Below, in pieces: positions 59,315 to 64,000 of a stretch of 64,000 bases of DNA (the stretch's first letter is position 1; each line of letters opens with the position of its first letter). This DNA comes from Plumapathes pennacea (Eukaryota; Cnidaria; Anthozoa; Antipatharia; Myriopathidae). The stretch spans positions 14,947,578-15,011,577 of the forward strand of contig OZ038470.1 in the NCBI GenBank assembly GCA_964036295.1, given 5' to 3'. The position numbers and the translations under genes are program-made. The notes under the pieces were generated by a model that saw only the letters and a program-made list of their open reading frames with translations, was not told the DNA's origin and did no database searches.

Positions 59315-61746
59315 ATGAGGGCCGTACAGAGCATGTTTTTCTTGGTGCTGTCATGGGCAACATCTTACGCGGATAGCAAGAATAAGACCGACGGTAAGTA
59401 CACGCAGACTCTCCTTGCACAATTAGGTTTTTTGTTTTCTTTTATTTGACCTATCCCAATGCATAACATAAATTAGAAATATGTCATAAAGTGCCGATAA
59501 TTTTAGGCTACATTACTTTTGTGACTTCACGAAAGAAATGCAAGTCGCGTTTTTTTGAGTATCACTTCTATTCTGGTCATTTCGCCCTAAAGGAGAAATG
59601 AGCAGATTAGTTCTGAAACCGATTTATTTGGTCGAACTAAATACACTTTAAATGTGTTTTGCGAATTACGAACCTTCGTTACTTTTGACGCTTTCTCAAT
59701 CAGTTCGCATGCGCACTGTTTACACAAAGTGAAAGGATTACTTATTATTCTTGTTGACAATATCCCAAGTATTCCGCTATGATTTCCTCTGTTTTATTAT
59801 CGTTTCAAAATATATTTAATTGGTTCGCATTTTTTCTAAATGTTCTCCTATTTTTTTTGTCAACACACAGATCCAGAATTTTTGGGATGCAACTTTGACA
59901 ACGAAACGTTTTGTGAGTGGAACAATGGGCGTATTGAAAACTCGCAACACTTTAATTGGACCTTGCGTAGAGGAAGGACACCCAGCATAGACACTGGACC
60001 CGAAAAGGATTTTTCAGGTATGATGTCACTTTAAGTTTTTACGGATGTTTTTTAAACCTGAATTCAGATGACAAATTCTTAGTGCAATCGATCCCTGAGT
60101 ATTCAAAGTGCTAACATGATGCGGCCGTGCTGGTTTTTGAGCACAATAGAGTCATAAGCGATATTTTGTTAAAGCTCATCCAAGATGGGCCGCCATGTTT
60201 CGAAGCGTTGTCATGACAGTGCGTCAATTTGACCTTCCCACTGAGGATAGGCCAGACTATATTAGAAAGAAAAACACAACCAACTGTACTTACATGCTTA
60301 GGTCGTTAAAAAGCTTTTCCGGGTTTTCCGGGGATGAAGCCTTGATTATGACTTGTAAATAAGTTATTTCCTACATGCACAGTTATAGATGTCGTCGTTA
60401 ATTGATTTCGTCTTTGAAGGTTTGGGATGGTATGCGTACATCGAAGCCTCGGTACCAAGGAAGAAAGGGGATACTGCAAGGCTACTAAGCCCTGTGCTTC
60501 CTTCAAAATCGCTCTGCATGACTTTCATGTACCATATGTATGGGAATGAAATGGGGAGTTTGATCGTTTACGTCATCACAAACGTCACGGAGAAAGTCAC
60601 GTGGGTAAAGACTGGTAATCGGGGAAACGCCTGGCTAAAAGCAATTGTACAACTAAACGAAACCGACCAATGCAAGGTATGCAAACATTAAAGTTTAAAT
60701 TGTGATGCAGCAAGTACAATACTGTGGACGCAGTGTTTCAGATGCTCCTTGTACATGCACCCCGTCAGCGGATAGTAGCTTTTAGAGACAATGTGTGTAC
60801 GTTTTCAAATTGTTACGTCGCGAAATTTGATAATACATTTTCATTTACTCCTATACTATTATATGTTATGGTTCTGCAGGTATAGGAATCAGAACACAAT
60901 ATCAGTCTGGATAGTTAGTTACAAAAGTCATTCTTAACTGTTAGAAGATGTAGACATGTTTTGATGATAAATCAACAGGGCCCGGTTTTTCAAAGCACGA
61001 TTAGGCTAATCCTGGATTAAGTTTAAATTTTCTTATCATTTTTTAGCCAGAAAACGTAAAAGTTTCGTTCACAACGACTTTCTTGATAACGTTTTAAGCT
61101 GGAACAAGCTTTCTAATCCAAAACAAAACAAAACCTTGCTGTTTATTGGGAGAGAGGTCGAGAGAAATAATTTCGTTAATCCTGGATTAGCTTAATCGAC
61201 TTTCGAAAAACCGGGCCCAGATGCATATGTTTTCTTTTTGACAGCACGAATTTGCGTCTTTGTAACTTTCGAAACTGGTTAATAACGTACAGTGAACGAG
61301 TCTTTTTGTTTTGCCAACTGTTACTAGGTAACAGCTGAGCGGGGATCTTTTACTTTGAGGTTCTTGTATGACGAAGATTTATTTTAGTTATTTCTTGAAT
61401 TTATGCTCAGGTGTCCATCGAGGCAATTCGAGGGAGCTCTTATTCAAGCGACATTGCAATTGACGAAATTAAATTTGTTGAAGGAATATGCAATGAAACA
61501 AGTAGGTGCTTCCAACCAACGTACAATGCAAGATTGAAGGTATAATTGCGAAAGTGCTAATGCAGAAACTGTAAACATGAAAGAATACGTCCTGTCCAGT
61601 GATCTTCGGTGTTATAAATCTTTTTCAAGTTATGCGAGGCCAGTAAATTTGAAGGACAGTGTTTGTTTTTCCCACACGGAAAATTCCAGTATATTATTAC
61701 AATTACGTCACGCAAAAGGGGCACAGTATATAAAGCAAGATAAACA

Positions 61747-61777
<31 letters not shown>

Positions 61778-62253
61778 ACAGACAGACAGACATACATACA
61801 TACAAAAGAAAGACGTACAAAAGAACGTTTGCTAAACTTGAATCAATTCATCTGTCTCAAATCTGTTTTCCTTACAAGGTACTCAGATACTTCACGTGTA
61901 TGTTAAAGACAGCGGGTTGGATTTCAAAGTGGATAGTGCGCCCGCGCACAGTGGTTGGGAGTATCAATTCTCATTGTCTTCCCGCCAGACATTAAGCAGC
62001 CCTGATGACATTGTGTTCTTCATTTTCCCGGCTAACTGCGTTCACGAGAAGAGGATAACCCGGGTATTCTCTTTAAAGAACTGTATTCCAGTTGAATCCT
62101 TCTACGCTACACAGGTTCCAGAACGTAACATGACCAAAGTGCTTTTGGTCGACCGTGGAGAGGATCTCTCACAGGGTATCTCACTGGAGCATTATGGATT
62201 GTGTTGTAAAGAGACAGTTGGAGATTATATCTACGTCCATGTCTTCACTCAAG
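59315..62253 (+). CDS. Secreted MAM-domain protein, 5' part (gene runs past the window)
   Basis: Exons: 59315-59393, 59871-60017, 60420-60676, 61411-61501, 61879-62253, followed by a GTATGG donor, so the gene continues. About 316 residues are visible. Exon 1 encodes a signal peptide (MRAVQSMFFLVLSWATSYA). Exons 2-4 form one MAM domain: GCNFDNETFCEWNN at the start, DTGPEKDFSG, WYAYIEASVP, a middle CMTFMYHMYGNEMGSLIVYV, and the end DIAIDEIKFVEGIC. This matches the Cys positions and the final Asp-Ile-Ala-Ile-Asp-Glu motif usual in MAM domains of about 160-170 residues. Several Asn-x-Ser/Thr sites suggest glycosylation. Exon 5 (125 residues) starts a second region with SGLDFKVDSAPAHSG and a CC pair near its end (YGLCCKETVGDYIYVHVF); I do not recognise it. 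MAM domains work in extracellular adhesion and in secreted or membrane proteases. Whether this protein is soluble or membrane-bound cannot be told here. Confidence 0.75.
60978..61218. mobile_element. MITE with GGGCCCGGTTTTTC ends in a MAM-gene intron
   Basis: The terminal inverted repeat GGGCCCGGTTTTTCAAAG is matched by CTTTCGAAAAACCGGGCCC at the right end, 241 bp in total. Subterminal motifs GGCTAATCCTGGATTAAG and TTAATCCTGGATTAGCTTAA are also mirrored. No coding capacity. Confidence 0.8.
61749..61804. repeat. Compound microsatellite (TATG, GACA, CATA)
   Basis: About seven ATGT units, then GACA units, then CATA units, in the intron before the last visible MAM-gene exon. Confidence 0.8.
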
Positions 62254-62389
62254 GTATGGGGTCTAAAATTTGTTCACTGTCTGGAAATATATATTAGTAT
62301 TACCTATCCTATATTTCCTTCGTTTCACAGTGCTTTTAAATAGGTCACCCCTGTGGTTCTCTTCAGCAAATATCTACCTTTTGGCTTTT

Positions 62390-64000
62390 TACTTAAGGAA
62401 CCCCCTTTGTTGTTTTTTTGAGTAAGGGTCCCCCTTTATGATTTCGTAAGTAAGGGTCCCCCCTTATGATTTTTTGAGTAAGGGTCCCCCCTTATGATTT
62501 TTTTAATAAGGGTCCCCCTTTCAATTTTTTTAATAAGGGTACCCCCTTTCGATTTTGTTAGTAAGGGTCCCCCCTTTGGATTTATGTAGTAAAAGTCCCC
62601 CTATGGATTTTTTACTAACGGTCCCCCCTTCCGATTTTATTCGTAAGGGTCCCCTATTTGGATTTTTATCGGCAGGGTCCCCCCTTTGGATTTTTTCCCT
62701 ACGGGTCCCCACTTTGGATTTTATTCATAAAGGTCTCCCATTTGGATTTTTTTCGTAAGGGTCCCCCCTTTGGATTTTTTCGAAAGGCTCCCCCCTTTGG
62801 ATTTTATTCATAACAGTCCCCCCTTTGGATTTCTTTCGAAAGGCTCCCCCCTTTGGATTTTTTTCGAAAGGGTCCGCCATTTCGATTTTTTTCATAAGGG
62901 TCCCCCCTTTGGATTTTTTTTGTAAGAGACCTCCCTTTGAAATTATTTCGTAAGGATCCCCCTTTCAAATTATTTCGAAAGGGTCCCCCCCTTTGGATTT
63001 TTTTCGTAAGGGTCCCCCCTTGGAAATTATTTAGTAAGGGTACCCCCATTGAAATTATTTCGTAAGGGTCCCCCCTTTGAAATTATTTCGTAAAGGTCCC
63101 CCCTTTGGATTTATTTCGTAAGGGTCCCCCCTTTGAAATTATTTCGTAAGGGTCCCCCCTTTGGATTTATTTCGTAAGGGTCCCCCCTTTGAAATTATTT
63201 CGTAAGAGTCCCCCCTTTGGATTTATTTCGTAAGGGTCCCCCCTTTGAAATTATTTTGTAAGGGTCCCCACTTTGGATTTATTTCGTAAGGGTCCCCCCT
63301 TTGAAATTGTTTCGTAAGGGTCCCCCCTTTGAAATTGTTTCGTAAGGGTCCCCCCTTTGAAATTATTTTGTAAGGGTCCCCCCTTTGGATTTATTTCGTA
63401 AGGGTCCCCACTTTGGATTTATTTCGTAAGGGTCCCCCCTTTGAAATTATTTCGTAAGGGTCCCCCCTTTGAAATTATTTCGTAAGGATCCCCCCTTTGA
63501 AATTATTTCGTAAGAGTCCCCCCTTTGCATTTATTTCGTAAGGGTCCCCCCTTTGAAATTATTTCGTAAGCGTCCACTCTTTCAAATTATTTCATAAAGG
63601 TCCCCCCTTTGGATTTATTTCGTAAGGGTCCCCCCTTTGAAATTATTTCGTAAGGGTCCCCCCTTTGAAATTATTTCGTAGGGGTCCCCCCTTTGAAATT
63701 ATTTCGTAAGGGTGCCCCCTTTGGATTTATTTCGTAAGGGTCCCCCCTTTGAAATTGTTTCGTAAGGGTCCCCCCTTTGAAATTATTCCGTACGGGTCCC
63801 CCATTTGAAATTATTTCGTAAGGGTCCCCCCTTTGAAATTATTTCGTAAGGGTCCCCCCTTTGGATTTATTTCATAACGGTACCCCCTTTGGAATTTTTT
63901 CGTAAGGGTCCCCCCTTTGGATTTTTTTCGTAAGGGTCCCCCCTTTGGATTTATTTCGTAAGGGTCCCCCCTTTGAAATTATTTCGTAAGGGTCCCCCCT
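62390..64000. repeat. 28-bp minisatellite, runs off the window
   Basis: More than 50 tandem units, consensus about GGGTCCCCCCTTTG plus AAATTATTTCGTAA or GATTTATTTCGTAA. The left edge (62390-62760) is made of strongly diverged units; units become nearly uniform from about 63000 onward. Two unit types alternate over much of 63050-63400, giving a 56-bp higher-order period. The array fills the MAM-gene intron to the end of the window. The C-rich strand has six-C runs every 28 bp. Confidence 0.9.

Noticed and set aside
62390-64000. Open frames on both strands (e.g. RVPPLDLCSKSPPMDF) across the 28-bp array.
   Set aside because: Stop-poor tandem repeat; unit length is not a multiple of three, so each frame merely cycles through the three phases.

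Overview
This window is nuclear DNA of an animal, most likely a cnidarian and probably an anthozoan such as a coral. The reasons are AT-rich DNA, short genes split by many introns, phase-1 symmetric exons, a very long antistasin-type inhibitor gene, a TRAF-like gene, a MAM-domain gene, and many short palindromic (MITE-like) elements. This placement is an inference from gene content. No rRNA, tRNA, CRISPR array or retrovirus-like element was recognised.

Layout. (1) 1-5.9 kb, plus strand: a 15-coding-exon gene for a secreted protein with Gly/His/Trp-rich modules between short acidic spacers, grown by duplication of a three-exon cassette. (2) 8.6-13.2 kb, plus strand: a five-exon gene whose fourth exon (1.8 kb) encodes about 600 residues of Gly-Gly-His repeat. 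(3) 14.1-23.4 kb, minus strand: a secreted protein of about 20 tandem antistasin-like domains, one per exon, with several decayed exons in the array. (4) 25.1-46.6 kb: three head-to-tail copies of a segment of about 7.6-8.0 kb. Each copy carries one minus-strand gene (A, B, C) for a secreted protein alternating acidic stretches that mostly end in Arg-Arg with cationic Gly/Tyr/Arg/His modules. Copy A has one more cassette than B and C, and copy C is cut short on its upstream side. (5) 49.9-57.3 kb, plus strand: a TRAF-like adaptor with a degenerate RING, TRAF-type zinc finger, coiled coil and no MATH domain. (6) 59.3 kb to the end, plus strand: the 5' part of a secreted MAM-domain gene whose intron runs into a 28-bp minisatellite that fills the last 1.6 kb.

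Common thread. Genes 1, 2 and A/B/C have the same plan: a signal peptide on a first exon ending in phase 1, acidic exons, and Gly-rich modules carrying His, Trp, Tyr or Arg, with every internal exon bounded by phase-1 introns. In gene 1 and A/B/C, most module exons end in the same split Tyr codon (T|AT or T|AC). I read these five genes as one expanding family of secreted modular polyproteins, with the antistasin inhibitor gene lying among them. In A/B/C a dibasic site separates each acidic spacer from the cationic module after it. That is how precursors of cationic antimicrobial or neuropeptide-type peptides are built, so these genes are the best candidates for an undescribed system. A structural, matrix or metal-binding role is the main alternative.
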